A stretch of 64,000 bases of DNA from Leisingera caerulea DSM 24564 (lineage in GTDB: Bacteria; Pseudomonadota; Alphaproteobacteria; Rhodobacterales; Rhodobacteraceae). The stretch is taken from positions 2,861,217 to 2,925,216 of the forward strand of contig NZ_KI421513.1 of assembly GCF_000473325.1 (NCBI RefSeq). The letters run 5' to 3'. Every line of letters begins with the position of its first letter. The first letter of the stretch is position 1. The notes under the pieces are model-generated. The model was not told the DNA's origin. It searched no databases and worked only from the letters and a program-made list of their open reading frames with translations. Below, one piece after another: positions 24,493 to 32,233 of the stretch. The translations under genes were made by a program, and so were the position numbers.

Positions 24493-24753
24493 TTAGCCGG
24501 CAATCTGCCGGGCCAAAGCGGCCTCCAGCATTTCGCTGCGGCGCTGCAGGATGCTCAAAGGCAGGCCCTGGGCGCGGGAAAGGTCCTTCAGCTCCTCTGG
24601 GGTGGCGGCCAGCAGTTCGGTGTCCAGGCGGCCGGAATTCACCCGCCCGCCATAGCCGCGTTCCAGGACCGCCCGCACCCCGCCCGACACCGGGGTGTCA
24701 TCGCCGGAAACCTCAACGGACGTGCGGCGGTCGAAGAAGGTCAAAGCGCTCAT
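24493..24753 (-). CDS. Small phage protein, unknown
   Basis: An 86-residue protein beginning MSALTFFDRRTSVEVSGDD and ending in a helix (LPLSILQRRSEMLEAALARQ). It lies nine bases after DUF3164 in the middle operon. Nothing in it points to a function. Confidence 0.6.
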   Translation of the reverse strand: MSALTFFDRRTSVEVSGDDTPVSGGVRAVLERGYGGRVNSGRLDTELLAATPEELKDLSRAQGLPLSILQRRSEMLEAALARQIAG

Positions 24754-24762
24754 CGGGGCACC

Positions 24763-25443
24763 TCACGCTTTGGCCAGGTCGATGGAGATATGCTCCCAGG
24801 GAGCGTCAGGGGCGGGGCGCTGATGGCAGTTGACATAGGTCGCCTTGCCCACCGCGCGCTCCGCGTCCTTGATAGCCTTCATGGCGCGCTGCCAGCGTTC
24901 GTCCTTGATCTCCAGCTTCTTCAGCTTCAGCAGTGCCGCCCGGTTGATCTTGCCTTCCTTGTCAACATTAAAGGCGTCGGTAACGACCGCGCGCAGCTCG
25001 GCCTGGGCGCCGGACGTCCAGTCGCTCAGGCATTCGTCCACCAGGGACTTGGCAATCTGCAGCTCTGGGCCGAAGTCAAAGCGATCCGCGGTGCGGACGC
25101 TGACCTTGAACAGCCCGTCATAGCTCATCAGCGTTTTGTTGCCCTTGGGGCCGCCCAGGGTGGCGCCATATTCCATCGCCAGCACATCTTCAAAGGTCGA
25201 AATGTCCTCGAACACGTGAGCCTTGAAGCGCGCCGTCTGCTCGCTCAGTGCGATGGCATAACCGATGATCTTGCGCACGGTTTCGTCCTGGAACTGGTCC
25301 TGGGCTTTCACCAGCTCCAGCGGCACCAGCGCCCCTTTGGCATCCGCCATGTAGGTTTTGCCGTTGGCTTCGACTTTGCCACTGGGGATCTCCGCAGGCT
25401 TGAACTCGCTCTGTGGTGTGTCTTGGGGGGAGTATTCAGTCAT
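24763..25443 (-). CDS. DUF3164 family phage protein
   Basis: A 226-residue protein from the ATG at 25443 (MTEYSPQDTPQSEF). YMADAKGALVPLELVKAQDQ, DETVRKIIGYAIALSEQ, EYGATLGGPKGNKTLMSYDG and FNVDKEGKINRAALLKLKKL are the landmarks of DUF3164, a family common in the early or middle region of transposable phages. Its activity is unknown. The longer frame to 25596 is rejected because it overlaps the upstream gene and has no ribosome binding site. Confidence 0.85.
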   Translation of the reverse strand: MTEYSPQDTPQSEFKPAEIPSGKVEANGKTYMADAKGALVPLELVKAQDQFQDETVRKIIGYAIALSEQTARFKAHVFEDISTFEDVLAMEYGATLGGPKGNKTLMSYDGLFKVSVRTADRFDFGPELQIAKSLVDECLSDWTSGAQAELRAVVTDAFNVDKEGKINRAALLKLKKLEIKDERWQRAMKAIKDAERAVGKATYVNCHQRPAPDAPWEHISIDLAKA

Positions 25444-25480
25444 GAGTGATGCTTTCGGTTTTGCGCGGGTGGCGCGGGGT

Positions 25481-25852
25481 CTAGGTTTCCTTGTTGAACT
25501 TCGGGCAGGCGCGGCAGGCCCGCTGCATCCGGACCCGGAACGGGTTCGAATGGGACCAGGTCTCGGCGCGGCGGCGGTGGGCCAGGCAAGCGGCACTGGA
25601 GATCTCTGTTTTCAGGGCAGGGCAGTGAACCGGCGCGTTCATGAAGACGTCGCGCACGACCTGTTCGACCATTGCAATGCTGCCGGGATAGGCATTGCGA
25701 ATGGTCTGGCTTACCACCGTGGCGCTGAGATCCAGTTTCGCGGCGACTTTCTTCTGCGAAGACTGGTCGCACTCCTGCACCAGAACCCGGATCCAGTCGG
25801 GCAGCTCGTCGCCCCAGGCATCCTTGGCAACAATCAGGCGGTCGCTCATCAC
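25481..25852 (-). CDS. HTH regulator with C-terminal Cys cluster
   Basis: A 123-residue protein (start GTG 25852 or ATG 25849; GGAGG lies 7 or 10 bases before). Residues 30-65 look like a phage HTH (QKKVAAKLDLSATVVSQTIR). The C-terminal half holds HCPAL, ACLAHRRR and ACRACPKF, five to six Cys/His residues that could bind a metal. It overlaps the upstream gene as TGATG. It is probably an early regulator; whether the Cys cluster binds zinc or a Fe-S centre cannot be decided. Confidence 0.68.
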   Translation of the reverse strand: MMSDRLIVAKDAWGDELPDWIRVLVQECDQSSQKKVAAKLDLSATVVSQTIRNAYPGSIAMVEQVVRDVFMNAPVHCPALKTEISSAACLAHRRRAETWSHSNPFRVRMQRACRACPKFNKET

Positions 25853-26721
25853 AGGCGCCCTCCAGGTGCGTAGACAATTTTGTCATCGTTGGTGTCGATG
25901 ACGACTGTCATGCTCCGCTTCTGCGGGGGCAGCGGGCCGGTGTTCTTCATCAGGACCAGAGGGGTTTCGTTCTGCAGAATGCGGGTGCGGGCAGCGGTGC
26001 GGAGGTAGCCTGCACGGCGCAAGGTCCGGCAATAGTCCAGAATGCACTTCTGGGAGATGTCCGGGCGGGCTGGGGACAGTGCGGCAAACAGGTCAATCGG
26101 CCGGAACCGCTTCTGCTGACGCATCGCGGACCAGATTGAGCCTTCCTTCGTGCCGCGCTTGCCTTTCGCATCTTTCCGGGCTTCTGCCGGGGACTTAACG
26201 GTGAGGAAGGTTTTGCCCTGGCTGCGGCCCCACACCCTCATGATGCCGGCTTGCTTCAGACGGTTCAGGAACCGCGTCCGGATGGCTTCAGACGCGCAGA
26301 TGGAGGCTACATCCGCCGATGTGAAATAGGGGCGCTCCGAAACGTACTTCCAAATCTGCTGCTCTTCCGGGCCGCGTGGTTCGGTGGTGGGCAGTTCAAC
26401 CTCAGTGCCGTTCTGGCGCATTTTTTCCAGCAGCTTGCTAAGCCGCTCCTGCGACCAGGCGGTATCCAGCTCGCGTCCTTGCGCGGCCGCGATGATATCC
26501 GCGGCCTCATCTTTGCCCCAGACAGTATAGTACTGCGTGGAGCCTTCTTTGCCGCATTCGGTCACAAGGCCTTTACGCTGCAGCGAGCGTAAGAAATTCT
26601 GACGCGCCCAATCGCTCGCTTCGCAATAGGTAGCGACGTCTTGGTGGGTGAACCGCAGGCGGGTCTGGATGAATTCCAGGATCTCTTTTTCAGCGGCGTT
26701 GCGGGTTGTGATCCGGATCAT
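25849..26721 (-). CDS. Winged-helix phage protein downstream of MuB, unknown
   Basis: A 290-residue protein from the ATG at 26721 (MIRITTRNAAEKEILEF), which overlaps the muB stop as ATGA. At least three winged-helix-like units are visible: residues 10-60 (RFTHQDVATYCEASDWARQN), about 125-175 (YFTSADVASICASEAIRTRF) and 205-260. Repeated winged helices suggest DNA binding. Tight coupling with muB suggests a part in transposition or its control, but no known Mu protein matches. Confidence 0.7.
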   Translation of the reverse strand: MIRITTRNAAEKEILEFIQTRLRFTHQDVATYCEASDWARQNFLRSLQRKGLVTECGKEGSTQYYTVWGKDEAADIIAAAQGRELDTAWSQERLSKLLEKMRQNGTEVELPTTEPRGPEEQQIWKYVSERPYFTSADVASICASEAIRTRFLNRLKQAGIMRVWGRSQGKTFLTVKSPAEARKDAKGKRGTKEGSIWSAMRQQKRFRPIDLFAALSPARPDISQKCILDYCRTLRRAGYLRTAARTRILQNETPLVLMKNTGPLPPQKRSMTVVIDTNDDKIVYAPGGRL

Positions 26722-27461
26722 TTCAACCCCCGGCGCGGGCTGGGTGCGTCCTTGCGGCGGAATTCGATGCCGCCCCAATCCTGAAGGGATATAGCGGTCT
26801 GGCCCATCTTACGCGCCTCGCTCTTGACCTGGGCAAGATCTGTCACCATGCGCCGAACGTTGCCGGTGTTGCGCTCCAGGATGGCGTCCAGAAGATCATC
26901 GGCAACCTCCACGCCTTCGGCGTAGACGCTGGCCAGCAAGCCCGCGTCTTTCAGGGTCGCGGGCTGGGCAGCCACCCAGGACATGACCCGGCTGTCGATG
27001 AGTTCGTATTTACGGAGCTTCTGCGGAAATTCCTCCATGCCGATCATGATGACCGGTGTGTCCGACCCATCGTGCAGGTCCCGGATCAGCTCGATGACGC
27101 CGCGGCGGAAGGCATAGTCAGCCTCGTCAACGATCAGAGTCCGGCCGTCCTGCGCCAGCGCCTCGCAAGCCTGCAGAACCATATCAGGCACGACCCGCTT
27201 GGGCGGGAGGCCCAGTTCGTGCAACAGCCGTTCCAGGAAGGTCTTCTTAGTCCAGTCGCCCTGCATGGAAATATGGATGACGTCAAACGCCGACGCGCAG
27301 AAAATCGCCCCGAACGTCTTGCCATAGCCCGGATAGCCGTAAAATACGCCCAATCCAGGCATTCCAAAGGTCCGGTTCTGCAGCTCCTTTACCAGTGCTG
27401 CCATCGTTGCAACGTTGGTCAGCGGCTGTACGCTATTGCCGATTTCCAATGTCTGTGTCAT
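26718..27461 (-). CDS. DNA transposition protein B (MuB-like AAA+ ATPase)
   Basis: A 247-residue ATPase with Walker A GYPGYGKT (residues 42-49) and Walker B TLIVDEADYAF (about 113-123), followed by a sensor-like VIMIGMEEFP. The C-terminal part has LDAILERNTGNVRRMVTDLA as in AAA+ lids. MuB-type proteins form filaments on target DNA, choose the target site and stimulate MuA; they also give target immunity. Compared with Mu B (about 312 residues) it lacks the long N-terminal domain, as is common in transposable phages of alphaproteobacteria. Confidence 0.93.
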   Translation of the reverse strand: MTQTLEIGNSVQPLTNVATMAALVKELQNRTFGMPGLGVFYGYPGYGKTFGAIFCASAFDVIHISMQGDWTKKTFLERLLHELGLPPKRVVPDMVLQACEALAQDGRTLIVDEADYAFRRGVIELIRDLHDGSDTPVIMIGMEEFPQKLRKYELIDSRVMSWVAAQPATLKDAGLLASVYAEGVEVADDLLDAILERNTGNVRRMVTDLAQVKSEARKMGQTAISLQDWGGIEFRRKDAPSPRRGLK

Positions 27462-27527
27462 GCTCGCTCCTAGTCAATCAATGCCGTCGCCGTGGGGTCC
27501 ATCCAGGCGGCGGCTTTCTTTTGTGAT

Positions 27528-29660
27528 CTACCCGGCGTTATTGCCGCCGAATGCCTGCTTCAGCGCTGCCAGCGCCTCGTATTCCGAATGGCTTTGGTAG
27601 CCCTCCAGCCAGGCCGCTTCGCGGTCCCCGACAGGGTCGCCGTTCTGCTGCCTGCGCTCGATGTCCTGCGCCTGGCTGAACCGTTCTTCCGGTGTACCTG
27701 CCACCTTGAATTCCTCCTGTTTGCTTGCAGGCGCAGGCTTCTTACGCCCGCCATCCATTTCCAGGATAAGTGCTTCCTGCGCGGCTTCCGCGTTGGGGTC
27801 GGAATGCTGCCGGAAGTTTGAAACCCTGGGAGTCTTCGCGAACACTGGCTTCACCACCTTGGCTTCCATCAGGGCCGTGGTTTCCTCGCGATGCTTGTTC
27901 AGGTCGGCGGCAAGCTGCTCTGGCGAGTGCGGGGCGTGCAGCTCGGCAAGTTTCTTCTCCGCCTTGGCAATCTGACGCTTTCGCTTTGCGGTGGCACGTG
28001 CGCCTTCCAAGTCGAAGAAACCGATCTTCTGCTGGCACTCGGCAAAGCCCAGGTAACCGCCTTCGGGACCGTAGATATGGACGCCGCTGTGCAGGTCCTC
28101 CGGGTCAAAGCGCACCACGATCTTGCGGTTGGCTTCCTGGCTCATCCAGTCGCAGTGGTAGACATTGCCGTGGAAGGTCAGGCTGCCGTTGTGCTTGTGC
28201 AGCTTGGCGGTGTCTTGGCCCATCAGCCAGAGATTGCGCTGTTCCTCCGTCGCCTTCAGAACCGGCGCCGAGGCGTAGCTTTCCGCGAAGGTCTCGTCGA
28301 AGGACCGGCCTTTTGCGGTATCGGAGCGACGCCCGGTGCGGGCATTGTGCTCTTCAATGCCCTCTTCAAACACTTCCAGGAACTCGGCCGCATTGATCGC
28401 GCGGCTGCCGTAGTTTTCCGGCTTGGCGGTCGGGCGGTTTCCGACATAGGCGCCTGCGAACCGGGGGTCCTTGGCGATAACCTTGGCCACGTCCCCAAAG
28501 CCGCGTTCAATCGGCTTGGACTGGCCGCTGGCGAGGTTTGCCCAGTGCATCTTGATGCCCAGCAATGGCAGAACGCCGACCGGGTCATCCTCGCGGATCT
28601 TGAACCGGAACCGGGTAGGAGCGCCGGCGGTCATCCACTTGTTCGCAAATTCGTGGCCGTTGTCGAACAGGCAGCGCTTGGGGATGCCCCAGGTGTCGAC
28701 CATTTCGCCGAAGGCGGCCATCACCATGACCTTGTTGGGGTCGTGGTCCACACGCCAGGACAGGAACTTGCCGGAATACAGGTCCTGGAACACAACGATC
28801 TGAGGCCGGTTCACGGTGCCGTCGGGCCATTTCACAAAGACGTCGATCTTGTGGCAGTCCGCGTTCACGGCTTCCATCGCGTGAAGGCCGGTGCGGTCGC
28901 GGATCTGAGCCGGGAAGCAGCGCATAAGGCCTTTGACGCCTTGGCGCAGATAGGCCTGGGTTGTGCGCTGCACCTCGGCATCCAGCCAGCGCTTGGCAGT
29001 TTTTTGGATCGGGTAGGGCCAGCCTTCCCGCTCCGCGATTTTCACCGCGGATCTGTAGGAGGGAGCGAAGTCCGGGCCTTCCAGCCGCAGGTAGGCGCTC
29101 TTGAGCCAGTCCATGAAGGGCTTGTACTGGGTGCGGTCTTCCTTCCTGACACGCTTCCTGGGCGGCTGAGGCGCCAGGTATGCGAGACGGTCTTCGGCCG
29201 CGACACCTTCGGCCAACTCCATCCAGTTATACACCGTGCGAGGGCTGACGCTCACCTCCGCCGCGATGATTGCCACAGCCTGCACTTGGGTCGTTCCGCT
29301 GCTGTGCAGCAGCTCCACCTTGTTCAGGGCATCCAGGCGGCGTTGGCCTTCAGCTTTGGCAGCGTCGGAGAGCTTTTCGTAAGCCAGCCAGGCCGTCGTC
29401 CGGTCGGGAGGTTCTGCAGGGGCTTTAACGCCCTGTTCAAAGAGCTTTAAACGGGCTTCTAGCGGCAGCAAAGACCAGTGGAAGAACAGACCGCCGCCGC
29501 GGCCCGGCCTGCGCTTCAGCGCCTCCTGATTGTCCTTCCAGCCTTCCCGCTCGGCATAGGCATTCACGCCGCGGACGCTGCCGGGCAAACCGGGCAGGCG
29601 CGCAGCGGCAATATCCGCAGCGGACCACCATTCCTGTGCTGGAGACAGATCGCCGGTCAC
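27528..29660 (-). CDS. DDE transposase (MuA-like)
   Basis: A 710-residue protein. Residues 8-75 are the Mu-type winged DNA-binding domain (WWSAADIAAARLPGLPGSVR), 85-230 the HTH domains binding the ends, and 255-420 the RNase H-like catalytic core. The catalytic triad is D268 (VNADCHKID), D333 (KRCLFDNGHEF) and E385 (SKPIERGFGD), close to D269, D336 and E392 of Mu. The C-terminal 200 residues hold the beta-barrel and the region that contacts MuB and ClpX. It overlaps the ParB-like gene by four bases. All catalytic residues are intact, so the prophage may still transpose. Confidence 0.96.
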   Translation of the reverse strand: MTGDLSPAQEWWSAADIAAARLPGLPGSVRGVNAYAEREGWKDNQEALKRRPGRGGGLFFHWSLLPLEARLKLFEQGVKAPAEPPDRTTAWLAYEKLSDAAKAEGQRRLDALNKVELLHSSGTTQVQAVAIIAAEVSVSPRTVYNWMELAEGVAAEDRLAYLAPQPPRKRVRKEDRTQYKPFMDWLKSAYLRLEGPDFAPSYRSAVKIAEREGWPYPIQKTAKRWLDAEVQRTTQAYLRQGVKGLMRCFPAQIRDRTGLHAMEAVNADCHKIDVFVKWPDGTVNRPQIVVFQDLYSGKFLSWRVDHDPNKVMVMAAFGEMVDTWGIPKRCLFDNGHEFANKWMTAGAPTRFRFKIREDDPVGVLPLLGIKMHWANLASGQSKPIERGFGDVAKVIAKDPRFAGAYVGNRPTAKPENYGSRAINAAEFLEVFEEGIEEHNARTGRRSDTAKGRSFDETFAESYASAPVLKATEEQRNLWLMGQDTAKLHKHNGSLTFHGNVYHCDWMSQEANRKIVVRFDPEDLHSGVHIYGPEGGYLGFAECQQKIGFFDLEGARATAKRKRQIAKAEKKLAELHAPHSPEQLAADLNKHREETTALMEAKVVKPVFAKTPRVSNFRQHSDPNAEAAQEALILEMDGGRKKPAPASKQEEFKVAGTPEERFSQAQDIERRQQNGDPVGDREAAWLEGYQSHSEYEALAALKQAFGGNNAG

Positions 29661-30544
29661 TGTGCCGCCTCCCGCTTACTGGAAAAAGGCACGACTTCAC
29701 CCGCGGCGGCTTGCTGCTGGGCCTCGGCCAGCAAGGCAGCCAGGTCGTCGAAGTGGGTGCGGACAAATTGCAGCCGCGCGGCCTTTGATGCCCGGGAAAA
29801 GGCGTCGCCGATCTTGCCGGACTGCGCTTCCGCGGAAGACACCGTCGCCGCTCCGGGGGCCTTCTTCCGGTCCAGCACCTCTTTCGCGGATTTCGCCTCG
29901 CCTGCTCCCAAGGCTGCGCAGATCTCGCTGCGGTCTGACTGCGCACCGCATTTGGCGATGTGTTCCAGGTCCTTAAATTGCACCCTGTTCGGGGCGCAGC
30001 GGAGTTGGCCGATTTCCTCTTTGGACAGCTTTTCGCCGACGCTAATCAGGCGGAAGATCTGGCGCTCTCCCTTGCCGAACACCTCTGCGGCGTTGGCGGC
30101 GAACGATGCAACTGACATTTTGTCAGTTGCATTCCAGCGGCCGCGCGCCCCAGCTTTGCCCCGGGTGCTATCCGGATTGTCCAGCTCATACAGCTTCTTG
30201 TGCTCCGCCAGGAACACCGCCATGTCCAGCGGGGTCAGCGGAGCGCCGGCGACGTTGGCGTCAACCTCAATGCGGATCGCCTCGTCATTGGTGCATTCGG
30301 TGACCTTGACTGGCACTTCATCCAGCCCGGCCTCCCTGGCGGCGGTCAGCCGGTGCAGGCCGTCCATCAGCCGGTAGCCGTCCTTGATCCGGCGCACCAG
30401 CAGCGGCTGCAGGATGCCGCCCACCTCTTGGATGGATGAAACGATGCTGGCCACCGCCGTGGCGGAGGCGGTACGCAGGCGTTCCTCCACCTGGATGTCG
30501 GCAACGGGCAGCGTTTGAATTTTCTGCCAATTCGGAGGGGTCAT
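29657..30544 (-). CDS. ParB-like N-terminal domain protein in the early operon
   Basis: A 295-residue protein from the ATG at 30544 (MTPPNWQKIQTLPVADIQVE). Residues 10-100 form a ParB/sulfiredoxin fold with VSSIQEVGGILQPLLVRR and the nucleotide-binding DGLHRLTAAREAG. Residues 140-200 have HTH-like character (AEVFGKGERQIFRLISVGEK). The early position in front of muA, with a four-base overlap, is common in transposable phages of Rhodobacteraceae. It may bind DNA as a CTPase clamp or act as an early regulator; partner sites (parS-like) were not found. Confidence 0.8.
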   Translation of the reverse strand: MTPPNWQKIQTLPVADIQVEERLRTASATAVASIVSSIQEVGGILQPLLVRRIKDGYRLMDGLHRLTAAREAGLDEVPVKVTECTNDEAIRIEVDANVAGAPLTPLDMAVFLAEHKKLYELDNPDSTRGKAGARGRWNATDKMSVASFAANAAEVFGKGERQIFRLISVGEKLSKEEIGQLRCAPNRVQFKDLEHIAKCGAQSDRSEICAALGAGEAKSAKEVLDRKKAPGAATVSSAEAQSGKIGDAFSRASKAARLQFVRTHFDDLAALLAEAQQQAAAGEVVPFSSKREAAQ

Positions 30545-30672
30545 TGGGGATGCTCCTTCGTGTTGAATTTGAGGGTGTTCATGGGCCGGTGTGCCGTTCT
30601 CTGCAGCTTGACCGGGGGACTGGGCGTGCAAGCCAGGCGTTACACCGCCTTTTATGACCTGCGCGCCGGGCA

Positions 30673-30966
30673 TCAGGGGCGGCCTGCGGTAGCGGCTGCC
30701 AGAAGCTCGCTGAGGTCGTGCAAGGCACCGTCCACCGTCAGTGCCACCGTCAGATCAGCCACCCGCTGCTGGGTGGCGCCGAGCCGGTCAGCGGCGGCGT
30801 CAAGTTCGTCGCTGAACTGCCCGGTGTCGCGCTGACCGGACTGCGCCAAGGTCTTATCAGCCGCGTCAAATGCCTCACGTGCGCGGGCATACTCTTTGGC
30901 GGCCTCGATCACCGCTTTGGCGCGTTCATGCGGTGTCTTGGGAAAGTCGAAGATTTCGGCACTCAT
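30673..30966 (-). CDS. Small helical early protein, unknown
   Basis: A 97-residue helical protein (AVIEAAKEYARAREAFDAAD, TQQRVADLTVALTVDGALH), possibly coiled coil. It overlaps the upstream membrane-protein gene by four bases. The 128-bp gap to the ParB-like gene holds only a 13-codon open frame (30541-30582) ending on the parB start. Confidence 0.62.
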   Translation of the reverse strand: MSAEIFDFPKTPHERAKAVIEAAKEYARAREAFDAADKTLAQSGQRDTGQFSDELDAAADRLGATQQRVADLTVALTVDGALHDLSELLAAATAGRP

Positions 30967-31268
30967 GTCAGGAAGGCTCCAAACAAAAACAGGAAGGGCA
31001 GGGCGAGCACACAGGCCGCGCCAATGATGTCACCGGCCAAGTCAGCCGTGCGGGGCCACCACGCGCGCGTCCGCTGGCCCCAGCCCGCCAGAAATGCGGC
31101 AAGGCTGGGACCCGTTCCGGCGAGTGGTAAGCGGGAAGAAAAAGGCCCCGGCAGCGCATCCCCATGGCTGCCGGGAAGTTGAACCAGGCCGCTACCGGCA
31201 GGCGGGCGGGACTGGCTATAAAGCAGCGGCGAGCAACTCTTTTCGGCCGCTGAGGTCGAATGACGCAT
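30963..31268 (-). CDS. Small early protein with C-terminal membrane segment
   Basis: A 101-residue protein from the ATG at 31268 (MRHSTSAAEKSCSPLLYSQ). The last 25 residues are hydrophobic (GDIIGAACVLALPFLFLFGA) and should span the membrane; the rest is Ser/Pro/Gly-rich. It is the second gene of the early operon. The start is uncertain because the whole upstream frame is open. Function unknown. Confidence 0.5.
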   Translation of the reverse strand: MRHSTSAAEKSCSPLLYSQSRPPAGSGLVQLPGSHGDALPGPFSSRLPLAGTGPSLAAFLAGWGQRTRAWWPRTADLAGDIIGAACVLALPFLFLFGAFLT

Positions 31269-31282
31269 ATCCAACACTCCGC

Positions 31283-31579
31283 TCAGGAAGCGCGAATTAT
31301 TGAAGCGAGTTGCTCGATCTTTATCGGATCGAGGTTTACGCCATAGCGCACTGCATCTGTCAGGATCTGACGTTGCAGCTCGTATGCAAGCTCCAGTCGC
31401 AGGTTGTTCGGGTTCTTCAGGAAGTTCGAAACCCGGTTTTTTGAGCCGGGCTTTCCCTCGACTAAGAGGTAGTGACTTGCGCGGGTGGGGAGCCGGTCCA
31501 GTGATCCTTCCACCCACCGCGCAAACTGTTCAGGGGAGGGGATCACGGGGACAATGTGCTGGTGAGGTGTGTTGATCAT
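31283..31579 (-). CDS. Ner/Cro-like early protein
   Basis: A 98-residue protein, first gene of the leftward early operon and divergent from the repressor, the position of ner in Mu. Residues 30-75 could form a HTH (GSKNRVSNFLKNPNNLRLEL). In Mu, Ner represses both the early and the repressor promoter after infection. Assignment is by position plus HTH-like sequence; identity with Ner proteins is not evident. Confidence 0.6.
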   Translation of the reverse strand: MINTPHQHIVPVIPSPEQFARWVEGSLDRLPTRASHYLLVEGKPGSKNRVSNFLKNPNNLRLELAYELQRQILTDAVRYGVNLDPIKIEQLASIIRAS

Positions 31580-31590
31580 CGTTGTCTCGC

Positions 31591-31659
31591 ATTATGATTG
31601 ATGCAAGAAAATCATAAGAGATTATGATTTGCAACGGAAAATTATGACAAAAATCATAA
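31591..31659. promoter_or_regulatory. Cluster of five repressor/Ner operator half-sites
   Basis: TTATGAT or its complement occurs at 31592-31598 (+), 31611-31617 (-), 31622-31628 (+), 31642-31648 (+, last base C) and 31653-31659 (-). Starts are 19, 11, 20 and 11 bp apart, i.e. on one face of the helix. 31611-31628 is a perfect dyad ATCATAAGAGATTATGAT. The -10 element of the early promoter lies within the fourth half-site. Confidence 0.75.
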
Positions 31660-31669
31660 AATCGGTTAA
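31634..31669 (-). promoter_or_regulatory. Inferred leftward early promoter
   Basis: On the minus strand TTAACC (31669-31664), 17 bp, then CATAAT (31646-31641), giving a start near 31634, 55 bp before the Ner-like ATG. The weak -35 abuts the lux box, as in promoters activated by LuxR. Confidence 0.5.
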
Positions 31670-31688
31670 CCTGCAAAAAAATACAGGT
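31669..31688. promoter_or_regulatory. lux box in the phage switch region
   Basis: The 20-bp sequence ACCTGCAAAAAAATACAGGT has perfect inverted ACCTG/CAGGT arms and agrees with the Vibrio fischeri lux box (ACCTGTAGGATCGTACAGGT) at 14 of 20 positions, including all ten arm positions; flanking A and T extend the symmetry to 22 bp. Its centre is at -44.5 relative to both inferred starts at 31634 (early operon) and 31723 (repressor). It is the likely target of the LuxR protein encoded 0.5 kb away. Confidence 0.8.
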
Positions 31689-31723
31689 TGAGAAAATCAC
31701 ATGCCAGCGTGATAACCTTGCTC
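31688..31723 (+). promoter_or_regulatory. Inferred repressor promoter
   Basis: TTGAGA (31688-31693), 17 bp, GATAAC (31711-31716), start near 31723 and GGAG before the repressor ATG at 31742. The first T of the -35 is the last base of the lux box. Confidence 0.5.
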
Positions 31724-31741
31724 CAAATATGGAGACTGGAC

Positions 31742-32077
31742 ATGGATGGCGTGGATTGGGAAAGGCGGCGGCGCAACATACGCATCTTGATGGCCGCACA
31801 AGGGACTAACCCGACGAAGGTGGCCAACTCTGTTGGGCTTTCACCGAATACGCTGTCGAAGTTCACAAGCGGCTCAACTGCCACACTAAGCCACCGGTCT
31901 ATTACCAAAGTCGTTAGTGCGCTCGGCCTATCGGCAGTCGAGGATCTCGATACCGATAACCCTTTGAACAACCCTCGAGCTGTTTTGCGTCAACTTATCG
32001 AAGACCTGCCTGACGAAGTTCTCGACCCGCTGCTTCGGGAGCTGGAGGTTCGGTTTTCTGAGCACCTTCAGGATTAG
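31742..32077 (+). CDS. Phage repressor, small HTH protein
   Basis: A 111-residue protein with a HTH_3/XRE-type domain at residues 8-65 (RRRRNIRILMAAQ, TKVANSVGLSPNTLSKF). The C-terminus is a short helical part (LRQLIEDLPDEVLDPLLREL), probably for dimerisation. Start at 31742 is set by GGAG seven bases before; the longer frame from 31688 begins inside the lux box. It is divergent from the early operon like Mu c, and is followed by a strong terminator. It is shorter than Mu c and has no protease-like domain, so induction by RecA-driven self-cleavage is not expected. Confidence 0.82.
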   Translation: MDGVDWERRRRNIRILMAAQGTNPTKVANSVGLSPNTLSKFTSGSTATLSHRSITKVVSALGLSAVEDLDTDNPLNNPRAVLRQLIEDLPDEVLDPLLRELEVRFSEHLQD

Positions 32078-32108
32078 CGCGTTCAATAACAACCAGGATA
32101 GCTTCTAA

Positions 32109-32141
32109 GAGCGCCTCCCGTGGGAGGCGCTCAATTGTTTT
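32109..32141 (+). terminator. Terminator behind the repressor gene
   Basis: Perfect 11-bp stem GAGCGCCTCCC/GGGAGGCGCTC with a two-base loop (32109-32132), followed by AATTGTTTTG. It separates the repressor transcript from luxR, so luxR needs its own promoter. Confidence 0.88.
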
Positions 32142-32187
32142 GTCGATGTTGCCGCGGGGACACCTCATTTCGGGTCCTTTGTTGGTG

Positions 32188-32221
32188 TTGACACGTTATG
32201 AAAAATCACGCTAGATTATGA
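32188..32221 (+). promoter_or_regulatory. luxR promoter with two operator half-sites
   Basis: TTGACA (32188-32193), 18 bp, TAGATT (32212-32217). Half-sites TTATGA at 32196-32201 and 32216-32221 are 20 bp apart, the same sequence and spacing as two half-sites of the switch region, and lie over the spacer and -10. The 12-bp CTCATTTCGGGT at 32164-32175 is repeated before luxI. Confidence 0.62.
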
Positions 32222-32233
32222 AAATGCTCATTT

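Noticed and set aside
30541..30582. 13-codon leader peptide ending on the parB-like start codon
   Set aside because: The frame overlaps the ParB-like ATG as ATGA, but no ribosome binding site is convincing and so short a frame is expected by chance.
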